From Mesorhizobium sp. J428 (lineage in GTDB: Bacteria > Pseudomonadota > Alphaproteobacteria > Rhizobiales > Rhizobiaceae): a stretch of DNA of 64,000 nt. The stretch covers positions 1,712,001 to 1,776,000 of the forward strand of contig NZ_JAJOMX010000001.1 in assembly GCF_024699925.1 (NCBI RefSeq), given 5' to 3'. Within the stretch, counting starts at the first letter, position 1, and each line of letters begins with the position of its first letter. The notes under the pieces were generated by a model. It ran no database searches, was not told the DNA's origin, and worked only from the letters and a program-made list of their open reading frames with translations. Below, piece after piece: positions 41,133 to 48,849 of this stretch. Made by a program: the position numbers and the translations under genes.

Positions 41133-41411
41133 ATGACTAAACTCACGGATCTGAAGCAGAAACTCTCGAAGAATCCGGAATTCGTGGCCGAGTATGTCAA
41201 GGCTGACGAGGAATATGCGGTGATCGAGGCGCTGATCGCCGCCCGCACCTCTGCGAGCCTTTCGCAAGCGGAATTGGCAATCCGGCTCGGAACGACCCAA
41301 TCCGCCATCGCGCGCCTGGAAAGCGGTCGCATCTCGCCGTCGCTGTCGACGCTTCGTCGCTATGCCGAAGCGACGGGAACCCGATTGAACGTGTCGCTGG
41401 TGGCGAGATAG
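41133..41411 (+). CDS. XRE-family HTH protein, HigA-like, no partner toxin
   Basis: This 92-residue protein has a C-terminal XRE helix-turn-helix (SLSQAELAIRLGTTQSAIARLESGRISPSLSTLRRYAEATGTRLNVSL) after a short N-terminal helix (MTKLTDLKQKLSKNPEFVAEYVKADEEYAVIEAL). That N-terminal half is typical of HigA/RelB-type antitoxins encoded downstream of a RelE-like toxin gene. Here the gene directly upstream is purK, so no toxin is present. It probably acts as a stand-alone regulator. Confidence 0.85.
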   Translation: MTKLTDLKQKLSKNPEFVAEYVKADEEYAVIEALIAARTSASLSQAELAIRLGTTQSAIARLESGRISPSLSTLRRYAEATGTRLNVSLVAR

Positions 41412-41527
41412 ACGCTGCGCCTTGACAGCCTGCTGCCGCGCCGGTATGGACCCGCATCGTTTTTGGCGCGCCCCATCGGCGCGTCTTTCGTTTTGGCCCG
41501 AACGGGCCTCACCGACGGGCTAAGACA

Positions 41528-41653
41528 ATGAAGATCAAGAACTCGCTCAAGGCTCTCAAGGGCCGTCACCGTGACAACCGCCTGGTTCGTCGCAAGGGCC
41601 GCATCTACATCATCAACAAGACGGCTCCGCGCTACAAGGCGCGCCAGGGCTGA
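41528..41653 (+). CDS. rpmJ: 50S ribosomal protein L36, type B
   Basis: This 41-residue protein reads [20 protein letters not shown], then [22 protein letters not shown]36 of the type lacking the zinc-binding CxxC...C...H residues (YkgO/C- form). Such paralogues are widespread in Alphaproteobacteria and serve as the regular L36 there. It is monocistronic. Confidence 0.95.
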   Translation: MKIKNSLKALKGRHRDNRLVRRKGRIYIINKTAPRYKARQG

Positions 41654-41713
41654 GCGCCCGCTTCACGCGAATTTCAGTTTGACGCCGCGCGAGATCGGGA
41701 CTAGGTTCCCGAT

Positions 41714-42307
41714 ATGCGCGGTGTTTTGCTTTTGCTCCTTGGACTGGGCGTCCTCGCCCCGGCACTCCCCTCATACGCTCAATCCAGCGCCGCACCCGTC
41801 GCGCCGGCCATGACGCAGGCGGAACGGACCGCCGCGCTCGACGCGCTGTTCGTGGAACTGAAGCGGGAGCGCAAGGAGAAGGCGGCCGAGCGCATCGCGT
41901 CGCGCATCCGCGACAGCTGGCTCCACTCCGGCAGCGCGTCGATCGACGCGATGATGCAGTGGTCGGAAGACGCGGTGAAGGCCAAGAAATACGGCGCGGC
42001 GCTGGATTTCCTCGACCGGGTCACCGTGCTCGAGCCCGATTACGCCGAAGGCTGGAACCAGCGCGCCACCGTCCATTTCCTGATGAACAACTACCGCAAG
42101 TCGATGGCCGACATCGACAAGACACTGAGGCTGGAGCCACGCCATTTCGGCGCGCTGTCCGGCATGGGCGCGATCCTGAAGCAGTCGGGCCGCAAGGAGC
42201 TTGCGCTGAACGCCTATGAACGCGCGCTGGCGATCTATCCGATGATGCGCGGCGCGCAGAAGGAAGTGGCGGAACTGGCCGAAGAACTGGCCGGCGAGGG
42301 AATCTGA
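41714..42307 (+). CDS. TPR-repeat periplasmic protein
   Basis: This 197-residue protein has a signal peptide at residues 1-24 (LLLLGLGVLAPALPSYA) and then TPR-like helical repeats, including YGAALDFLDRVTVLEPDYAEGWNQRATVHFLMNNYRKSMADIDKTLRLEPRHFGALSGMGAILKQSGRKELALNAYERALAIYP. It is probably a periplasmic scaffold. It follows rpmJ, and the alpha/beta-hydrolase gene starts 64 bases downstream. Confidence 0.85.
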   Translation: MRGVLLLLLGLGVLAPALPSYAQSSAAPVAPAMTQAERTAALDALFVELKRERKEKAAERIASRIRDSWLHSGSASIDAMMQWSEDAVKAKKYGAALDFLDRVTVLEPDYAEGWNQRATVHFLMNNYRKSMADIDKTLRLEPRHFGALSGMGAILKQSGRKELALNAYERALAIYPMMRGAQKEVAELAEELAGEGI

Positions 42308-42371
42308 GCCTTCCCTCCGGCGCGCCAGCGTTTATTCTCCCTTATCTCCGAATCCCTGCTCCCGCCGGCTC

Positions 42372-43445
42372 ATGAACCTCGTCTACGCGCTGATCCTGTT
42401 CGTCGCCGCCCTCTCGCTCACGCTCGCCGGCGTCACCCGCGTCGGAACCTGGCTGATCGAGCGGCGCAATCCGCCCGTCGGATCGTTTGCGACGGTCAAC
42501 GGCACGCGCATGCACTTCGTCCATGTCGCCGGCCCATCCACTACCGACCTTCCGCCGGTCGTCTTCGTCCATGGCGCGAGCGGCAATCTGAAGGACCAGA
42601 TGCTGCCCTTCCGGCAGGCGCTTGAGGGCCGCGCGGAGATGCTGTTCTTCGACCGGCCGGGCCACGGCTGGTCCGCCCGCGGCCCGGCGAACGAGGACCC
42701 GCACGGGCAGGCGAAGACGATCGCCGCGCTAATGGACCATGCCGGGATCAATCGCGCGGTCGTCGTCGGCCATTCCTTCGGCGGCGCGATCGCGGCCACC
42801 TTCGCGCTCGACTTTCCCGGCCGCACGGCGGGCCTCGTCTTCCTCGCGCCGGCGAGCCATCCGTGGCCGGGCGGCGCGACCTCCTGGTACTACACGCTGA
42901 CGACAAGGCCCGTGGTCGGGCGGCTCTTTTCCGAGACCTTGTCCTATCTCGGCGGGATCCTGCGGATCGGCGCGGCGAGCGAATGCGTCTTCTCGCCCAA
43001 CAAGGCGCCCGACACCTATGTGCGCGACGCCTCGATCGCGCTGGTGCTGCGGCCGGCGGCGTTCCGGGCCAATGCGACGGACGTGGAGGGCCTCTACCGC
43101 CACGCGCTGGCGACCGCGCCACAGTACCGCGAGATCACGGCACCCACGGTGGTGATCTCGGGCGACAGCGACACGGTGGTCTACGAGGAGATCCACTCCG
43201 CCGGCCTCGGGCGCGACATTCCGGGCGCGGAGCTGGTCTGGGTGCACAATCTCGGCCACAAGCCGGACTGGATCGCGACGGACCTGGCCGTCGCGGCGAT
43301 CGGCAAGGTCGCGGGCCGCCCGGCTGATCTCCAGGCGCTCGCCAAAACCGTCGAGGCCCGCATCGCCGACGACCGCCACGGCGTCGGCATCTGCGTCGAC
43401 GAGACGGCGCCCTATCGCGCGCCCGAGCTGAAGCCGGCGGAATAG
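42372..43445 (+). CDS. alpha/beta-hydrolase
   Basis: This 357-residue protein has an N-terminal membrane segment (LVYALILFVAALSLTLAGVTRVGTWLI). The alpha/beta-hydrolase domain shows the oxyanion VVFVHGASGN, nucleophile elbow VVVGHSFGGAIA (Ser in GHSFG), Asp in VISGDSDTVV, and His in WVHNLGHKPDW. The substrate is unknown. It converges with pyk. Confidence 0.88.
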   Translation: MNLVYALILFVAALSLTLAGVTRVGTWLIERRNPPVGSFATVNGTRMHFVHVAGPSTTDLPPVVFVHGASGNLKDQMLPFRQALEGRAEMLFFDRPGHGWSARGPANEDPHGQAKTIAALMDHAGINRAVVVGHSFGGAIAATFALDFPGRTAGLVFLAPASHPWPGGATSWYYTLTTRPVVGRLFSETLSYLGGILRIGAASECVFSPNKAPDTYVRDASIALVLRPAAFRANATDVEGLYRHALATAPQYREITAPTVVISGDSDTVVYEEIHSAGLGRDIPGAELVWVHNLGHKPDWIATDLAVAAIGKVAGRPADLQALAKTVEARIADDRHGVGICVDETAPYRAPELKPAE

Positions 43446-43540
43446 GCCGTGATCACCCGGATTTTCCGGGGTTCATGCGGACACATCGAACTGCGCCGCG
43501 AAGGGGCTTCGGGAGGAGATCTGTTCCCCGGCGAACGCGA

Positions 43541-44977
43541 TCAGAACCCGCCCAATCCGTCCGAGCCGATATAGGCGATGCGCAGCATGTTGGTGGCGCC
43601 CGGCGTGCCCAGCGGCACGCCCGCGGTGACGATGATCCGGTCGCCCGACTTGCCGAAGCCTTCGTCGAAGGCGATGCGGCAGGCGCGCTCCACCATGTCG
43701 TCGAGGTCGTTGGCGTCAGGCGTCACCACGCAATGCTGGCCCCAGACGAGCGACAGTCGCCGCGCCGTGGCGAGCACGGGCGAAAGCGATATGATTGGCA
43801 GCTGCGGCCGTTCCCGCGAAGCGCGCAGGCCGGTCGTGCCGGAGGACGTGTAGGTGACGATGGCGGAGAGCTTGAGCGTCTCGCCGATCTGCCGCGCAGC
43901 AGCCGAGATGGCGTCGGCGCCGGTCGCCTCGGGCTCCGAGCGCTGCGCGTTGATGATGCCCGGATAGACCGGGTCCTGCTCCACCTTCTCGGCGATCTTG
44001 TTCATCATCGCCACCGACTCGATCGGATACTGGCCGGCGGCGGATTCGGCAGACAGCATGATCGCATCCGCGCCCTCGAACACAGCAATCGACACGTCGG
44101 ACACTTCCGCGCGCGTCGGCACCGGGGCCGAGATCATAGACTCCAACATCTGGGTCGCCACGACGACCGGCTTGCCGGCGCGGCGGGCGGCGCGCGTGAT
44201 CTGCTTCTGGATGCCGGGGACGGCTTCCAGCGGCATCTCGACGCCAAGGTCGCCGCGCGCCACCATCAGCGCGTCGGAGAGCTCGATGATTTCCGCCAGG
44301 CGCGCGACCGCCTGCGGCTTCTCGATCTTCGACATCAGCGCCGCGCGGCCCTTGGCGATCTTGCGCGCCTCGGCCAGATCCTCCGGGCGCTGGATGAAGG
44401 ACAGCGCCACCCAGTCGACGCCCGTCTCCAGCACCGCGTCGAGGTCCTTGCGATCCTTGTCCGTAAGCGCCCCGACCGGCAGCTCGGTGTCGGGCAGGCT
44501 GACGCCCTTCTTGTTCGAGATGTTCGTGCCGGAAACGACCTTGCAGACGATCGACTTTCCGTCGGCCGACTCGGCGACCAGCGCAAGCCGCCCGTCGTCG
44601 ATGAGCAGGCGGTCCCCCGGCTTCACCGAGGCGAGGATCTCCGGATGCGGCAGGTGCACCCGCGTCGCGTCGCCCGGCGTGGGATCGGCGTCCAGCGTGA
44701 AGGTCTGGCCCGGCGTCAGCGTCTCCTTGCCGTTGGCAAACAGGCCGACGCGCAGCTTCGGGCCCTGCAGGTCGGCGAGGATGCCGATAGGCCGGCCGAC
44801 CTTCGTCTCCACCGCGCGGATGCGGCCGACAAGCTCCCGCATCAGGGGATGGTCGGTATGGCTCATATTGATGCGGAACACGTCCGCACCGGCCTCGAAC
44901 AGCTTCTGGATCATCGCCTCGTCGGACGATGCGGGTCCGAGCGTGGCGAGGATCTTGACCTTGCGGCTGCGTCTCAT
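43541..44977 (-). CDS. pyk: pyruvate kinase
   Basis: This 478-residue glycolytic enzyme transfers phosphate from PEP to ADP. Features are KILATLGPASSDEAMIQKLFEAGADVFRINMSH near the N-terminus, the active-site loop MSKIEKPQAVARLAEI with its essential Lys and Glu, and VARGDLGVEMPLEAVPGIQKQ. The C-terminal allosteric region includes AIVTYTSSGTTGLRASRERPQLPI. ATG 44977 overlaps the DUF1036 gene stop by four bases, so the two are co-transcribed. The neighbouring pair is conserved in rhizobia. Confidence 0.95.
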   Translation of the reverse strand: MRRSRKVKILATLGPASSDEAMIQKLFEAGADVFRINMSHTDHPLMRELVGRIRAVETKVGRPIGILADLQGPKLRVGLFANGKETLTPGQTFTLDADPTPGDATRVHLPHPEILASVKPGDRLLIDDGRLALVAESADGKSIVCKVVSGTNISNKKGVSLPDTELPVGALTDKDRKDLDAVLETGVDWVALSFIQRPEDLAEARKIAKGRAALMSKIEKPQAVARLAEIIELSDALMVARGDLGVEMPLEAVPGIQKQITRAARRAGKPVVVATQMLESMISAPVPTRAEVSDVSIAVFEGADAIMLSAESAAGQYPIESVAMMNKIAEKVEQDPVYPGIINAQRSEPEATGADAISAAARQIGETLKLSAIVTYTSSGTTGLRASRERPQLPIISLSPVLATARRLSLVWGQHCVVTPDANDLDDMVERACRIAFDEGFGKSGDRIIVTAGVPLGTPGATNMLRIAYIGSDGLGGF

Positions 44978-45462
44978 TGAGTGCCTGTCGGGCTGGGAGG
45001 GGTCGGGCCGCCGGGCGGCAGTTCGTCGGTCAGTTCGACCATCCAGCTCGACTGTTCGCGCGTGTCGTATTCCTGGAAGCCGGCGCGCTGGAAGCCGCGC
45101 CGCACGCAATCGTTCACGGCGGTGATCTTGAACTCTTTTTCGGCCACGCACATGTTGGTCGGGCCGTCCCAACGCCCGCCGCGCTCGGCGTCCTCGGCAT
45201 AGAGATAGTAGTAGCGCGAGGCGAGAGGGCCTTCGATCAGCGTCTTGCAGGTCGACGCCTCGATGTGCCACCAGCCCTCGGTGATCCAGCCGGCAGCGGC
45301 GCGATAGCCGATCGCCACGCCGACGAGGCTCTGCGTCGCGTTGCAGACGCGGAAATCGGCCAGTGCCGGCGTGGAAAAGGCGACGGTTCCCATTGTCGCC
45401 ATCGCGAAAAGCGCCGGCAGGGTGATGGCATGGCGCGTGCGTGCGGCCTTGGCGACCTGCAT
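44974..45462 (-). CDS. DUF1036 family exported protein
   Basis: This 162-residue protein has a signal peptide ending near STPALA (residue 35). The DUF1036 domain reads FRVCNATQSLVGVAIGYRAAAGWITEGWWHIEASTCKTLIEGPLASRYYYLYAEDAERGGRWDG. Its two cysteines (CNAT, CKTL) and a later CVAEKEF, plus DCVRRGF, are family features. The function is unknown. It sits immediately upstream of pyk with a four-base overlap. Confidence 0.9.
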   Translation of the reverse strand: MQVAKAARTRHAITLPALFAMATMGTVAFSTPALADFRVCNATQSLVGVAIGYRAAAGWITEGWWHIEASTCKTLIEGPLASRYYYLYAEDAERGGRWDGPTNMCVAEKEFKITAVNDCVRRGFQRAGFQEYDTREQSSWMVELTDELPPGGPTPPSPTGTQ

Positions 45463-45663
45463 TCTCGAACTCTTCGGCTGACGAAGCAATGTAAGGCTCT
45501 TTTCGGAAAACTCGCGCGATCTGTCAACGAAACTCGGCTGCACTGCGGCAGAAGCCGGTGAAATCCGCAGTTTCACTGCATCTATATCGATACGGCATTG
45601 CGCGAGGCTGCACGAGGTGGAAGAAGAGCCGAATCCGGACCACGAGCGGAATCCAGAATCGAT

Positions 45664-46461
45664 ATGGCCAGGACGGCCCTCTTCTCCCCATTCGAGATCA
45701 TCGAAGGCAACCGCGCCGGCGGCATGCTGATCGTTGCCGACCATGCCAAGCGGGACATGCCGGACGAATATGGCGATCTCGGCCTTCCTCCGGCGGAATT
45801 CGACCGCCACATCGCTTATGACATCGGCGTGGAGATGGTCACGCGCCGGCTGGCCGGGATCACCGGCGCGCCGGCGGTCATGTGCGGCTTTTCGCGGCTG
45901 CTGATCGATCCGAACCGCGGCGAGGACGACCCGACGCTGATCCGGCAGGTCTATGACGGCACGGTGATTTCTGGCAACTATCCGATGTCGGAGGAAGAGC
46001 GGCAGCGCCGGTTCGACCACTTCTATCGCCCCTATGACGACGCCGTGGGCGCGCTGATGTCCTCCGTCGCGGAAGCGTCCGGCCGGTCGCCGTTCATCGT
46101 CTCGATGCACTCCTTCACGCCCGTCATGCAGGGCCGCCCGCGCCCCTGGCACGTCGGCATCCTGTGGGACAGCGACCCGCGCGCGCCGCTGCCGCTGATC
46201 GAGGCGCTGGCGGCGGACGGCACCCTCGTCGTCGGCGACAACGAGCCCTATGACGGGGCGCTGCGCGGCGACACGATGTTCCGCCATGCCATCGTCAACG
46301 GCTTTGCCCACGCGCTGATCGAGATCCGGCAGGACCTGATCGGAACGCAGGCGGGCGCCGACGAATGGGCGGCTCGCCTCGCACCCGTCCTTGACGCGAT
46401 CAATCGACAGCCCGATATCCATGAGGCGAAGCAGTTCGGGTCCCGCACGGGGCCGATCTGA
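45664..46461 (+). CDS. N-formylglutamate amidohydrolase family protein
   Basis: This 265-residue metal-dependent amidohydrolase has FSPFEIIEGNRAGGMLIVADHAKRDMP, an HIAYDIG segment, SRLLIDPNRGEDDPTLIRQVYDGTVISGNYPM and FIVSMHSFTPVMQGRPRPWHVGILW, all typical of the family. It would release formate from N-formylglutamate or a related N-formyl compound; the true substrate is uncertain. ATG 45664 was chosen as it precedes the conserved N-terminus. The divergent region of 200 bases to the DUF1036 gene has nothing I can support. Confidence 0.85.
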   Translation: MARTALFSPFEIIEGNRAGGMLIVADHAKRDMPDEYGDLGLPPAEFDRHIAYDIGVEMVTRRLAGITGAPAVMCGFSRLLIDPNRGEDDPTLIRQVYDGTVISGNYPMSEEERQRRFDHFYRPYDDAVGALMSSVAEASGRSPFIVSMHSFTPVMQGRPRPWHVGILWDSDPRAPLPLIEALAADGTLVVGDNEPYDGALRGDTMFRHAIVNGFAHALIEIRQDLIGTQAGADEWAARLAPVLDAINRQPDIHEAKQFGSRTGPI

Positions 46462-46471
46462 GGAGGCTCCC

Positions 46472-46780
46472 ATGACCGACCTGACCGAGACCGAGCAGCG
46501 CGACTTCGAGGCCGCCGCCTTCCGCCGCCTCCTGCAGCACCTGCGCGAGCGCACCGACGTGCAGAACATCGACATGATGAACCTCGCCGGCTTCTGCCGG
46601 AACTGCCTGTCGAACTGGTATCGCGACGCCGCCAACGCGGCCGGGCACGACATGTCGAAGGACGAGTCGCGCGAGATCGTCTACGGCATGCCCTATGCCG
46701 AGTGGCAGGCGAAGCACCAGAGCGAGGCGTCCGACGCCAAGAAGGCCGCCTTCGAGCAGAACCGCCCTAAGGACCACTGA
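46472..46780 (+). CDS. DUF1244 family protein
   Basis: This 102-residue protein reads FEAAAFRRLLQHLRERTDVQNIDMMNLAGFCRNCLSNWYRDAANAAG ... IVYGMPYAEWQAKHQ. Its CRNCLSNWY motif is the DUF1244 hallmark; the function is unknown. AGGAGG seven bases upstream of ATG 46472 is a strong ribosome site. It lies ten bases after the amidohydrolase gene and just before gapR, an order seen in many rhizobia. Confidence 0.92.
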   Translation: MTDLTETEQRDFEAAAFRRLLQHLRERTDVQNIDMMNLAGFCRNCLSNWYRDAANAAGHDMSKDESREIVYGMPYAEWQAKHQSEASDAKKAAFEQNRPKDH

Positions 46781-46896
46781 CAGCAGCGCGCCGGTGTGAC
46801 CCGTTTGCGCCTTGACCCTGCCGGGACGGTGGGGCATCGCAGGCCTTCCGGGCGGCGTGCGAGTCGCCCCGCAACGACCAGATTGAGGAGCATACC

Positions 46897-47157
46897 TTGG
46901 CCGACGAGATCACAGAAACCTCGCAGACTGTCGCTGCCGGCCAGCTGAAGGCCTTCATCGAGCGCGTCGAGCGGCTCGAGGAGGAGAAGAAGACGATCTC
47001 CGACGACATCAAGGACGTCTACGCCGAGATGAAGGGCACGGGCTTCGACACGAAGGCCGTGCGGACCATCATCCGGCTGCGCAAGAAGGACCAGGCCGAG
47101 CGCCAGGAGGAAGAGGCGATCCTCGACCTCTACAAGGCCGCGCTCGGCATGGAGTAG
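46897..47157 (+). CDS. gapR: GapR family nucleoid-associated protein (DUF2312)
   Basis: This 86-residue helical protein reads [54 protein letters not shown], the DUF2312/GapR signature. In Caulobacter GapR binds overtwisted, AT-rich DNA ahead of replication and transcription and aids topoisomerases. The start is TTG 46897 with GAGGAG seven bases upstream. It is followed by a HerA-like ATPase gene. Confidence 0.92.
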   Translation: MADEITETSQTVAAGQLKAFIERVERLEEEKKTISDDIKDVYAEMKGTGFDTKAVRTIIRLRKKDQAERQEEEAILDLYKAALGME

Positions 47158-47270
47158 GGACGAATTGCCCTCTAGCGAAGTCCACGTCATCGAGCCTGTG
47201 GGAATCCCTGTGGCGCTGCGTCGCGCCGGCTGACAGCGGATGCTAAGGACGGTGCCGGAAGGGGGTACGG

Positions 47271-48767
47271 ATGAAGGTCAACATCGACATGGGCGCCGCG
47301 GCTCGCGGCGCCGTGGCGGAGATGGATCTGGAAGAGCTGCTGGCGACCCGCCTGCTGGTGCAGGGCAATTCCGGGTCCGGCAAGTCGCATCTGCTGCGCC
47401 GCCTGCTGGAGCAGAGCGCGCCGTGGGTGCAGCAATGCATCATCGACCCCGAGGGTGATTTCGTCACGCTGGCGGAGAAGTTCGGCCATCAGGTGGTCGA
47501 CGCCGCCCGCACCGAAGCGGAGCTGACACGGATCGCCGGCCGCGTGCGCCAGCACCGCGTCTCCGTGGTGCTCAATCTCGAAGGGCTCGACGTCGAGCAG
47601 CAGATGCGTGCGGCCGCCGCCTTCCTAGGCGGTATGTTCGACGCCGAGCGCGAGCACTGGTATCCGGTGCTCGTCGTGGTCGACGAGGCGCAGCTTTTCG
47701 CACCCGCCGCCGCCGGCGAGGTCGCGGACGAGGCCCGGAAACTCTCGCTCGCCGCCATGACCAACCTGATGTGCCGCGGCCGCAAGCGCGGTCTGGCCGG
47801 CGTCATTGCCACCCAGCGGCTCGCCAAGCTGGCGAAGAACGTCGCCGCGGAAGCGTCCAACTTCCTGATGGGGCGCACATTCCTCGACATTGACATGGCG
47901 CGCGCGGCAGACCTGCTCGGCATGGATCGCCGCCAGGCCGAGATGTTCCGCGACCTAGCGCGGGGAAATTTCGTCGCGCTGGGGCCAGCCCTGTCGCGCC
48001 GTCCGCTGCCGATCACCATCGGCAGCGTCGAGACCTCCGCGCGCTCGAGCAGCCCGAAGCTGATGCCGCTGCCGGAAGCGCCCCAGGATGCCGGCGACCT
48101 GATCTTCACGCCCGCGCCCGACGAGGCACGGCTGGTGGTGCGCAAGCCGCCACCGACGCCGATCCCGACCGCCGACCTGCTGGCGCAGCTGTCGCGGCCC
48201 AAGCCCGCGCCTGCGCCGCCGGCCGAACCGGTCTTCGCCATCATCGACGAGGCGGAGCGTGACGCCGGCATCGACACCGTACTGCGCGAGATTCTCGACG
48301 ATCCCGATGCGGCTTTCCGCACCGATGCCGTCCTCTATCAGGACTTTCTGGTCCGCAGCCGCATCCGCCGCGTACCAGGCGAGCCCCTGTCGCTGTCGGG
48401 CTTCCGCCGGCGACTGGCGGTCGCCCGCGCCGGCGTCGACGAACATTCCGGCGGCGAAGTCTGGGCGAAGGCGCTGTCGCTCTCGGAAACCCTGCCCGAC
48501 GACCTCCAGGGCGTGTTCCTGATGGTCGCACGCGCCGCAACGCTCAACGCCCCGGCCCCGTCCGACGCCACGCTCGCCCGCGCCTATGGCAGCCACTCGC
48601 CACGCCGCGCCCGGCGCCTGCTCGCCTATTTCGAGGAGCGCGGCCTGCTGGTCGTACGCACCGATTTCCACCAGCGCCGCGTTCTCGCCTTCCCCGACCT
48701 CGGCTGCGAAACCGCCCCCGGCCACCCCGAAGCACCCGACGAACCGCAGCGCGACGCGGCGGAATAA
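47271..48767 (+). CDS. HerA/FtsK-like ATPase (DUF87-type)
   Basis: This 498-residue protein has Walker A QGNSGSGKSHLL near residues 31-42, a Walker B/acidic region VLVVVDEAQLFAPAA, and an arginine-finger-like stretch LMCRGRKRGLAGVIATQRLAKL. The C-terminal half is Pro-rich and then helical (DTVLREILDDPDAAFRTDAVLYQDFL ...). The core resembles HerA/DUF87 DNA-translocating ATPases. It lies 113 bases downstream of gapR, which suggests a link to chromosome topology or segregation, but this is only by position. Confidence 0.82.
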   Translation: MKVNIDMGAAARGAVAEMDLEELLATRLLVQGNSGSGKSHLLRRLLEQSAPWVQQCIIDPEGDFVTLAEKFGHQVVDAARTEAELTRIAGRVRQHRVSVVLNLEGLDVEQQMRAAAAFLGGMFDAEREHWYPVLVVVDEAQLFAPAAAGEVADEARKLSLAAMTNLMCRGRKRGLAGVIATQRLAKLAKNVAAEASNFLMGRTFLDIDMARAADLLGMDRRQAEMFRDLARGNFVALGPALSRRPLPITIGSVETSARSSSPKLMPLPEAPQDAGDLIFTPAPDEARLVVRKPPPTPIPTADLLAQLSRPKPAPAPPAEPVFAIIDEAERDAGIDTVLREILDDPDAAFRTDAVLYQDFLVRSRIRRVPGEPLSLSGFRRRLAVARAGVDEHSGGEVWAKALSLSETLPDDLQGVFLMVARAATLNAPAPSDATLARAYGSHSPRRARRLLAYFEERGLLVVRTDFHQRRVLAFPDLGCETAPGHPEAPDEPQRDAAE

Positions 48768-48814
48768 GGCACGGCCTGCCGCGCGCGGTAGGCAATCTGT
48801 CTCGCAAAGACCGA

Positions 48815-48840
48815 CCGGCGGCAGATCGTTCTGCCGCCGG
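48815..48840. terminator. bidirectional terminator hairpin between HerA-like gene and secDF
   Basis: CCGGCGGCAGA and TCTGCCGCCGG form a perfect 11-bp stem with the 4-base loop TCGT, in the 82-base gap between the convergent genes. Plus-strand sequence after it is moderately T-rich (ACTTTGTCTT). Confidence 0.7.
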
Positions 48841-48849
48841 ACTTTGTCT

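Noticed and set aside
43456..43470. CCCGG/CCGGG hairpin between the hydrolase and pyk as a terminator
   Set aside because: Only five base pairs and no T-run; too weak to call.
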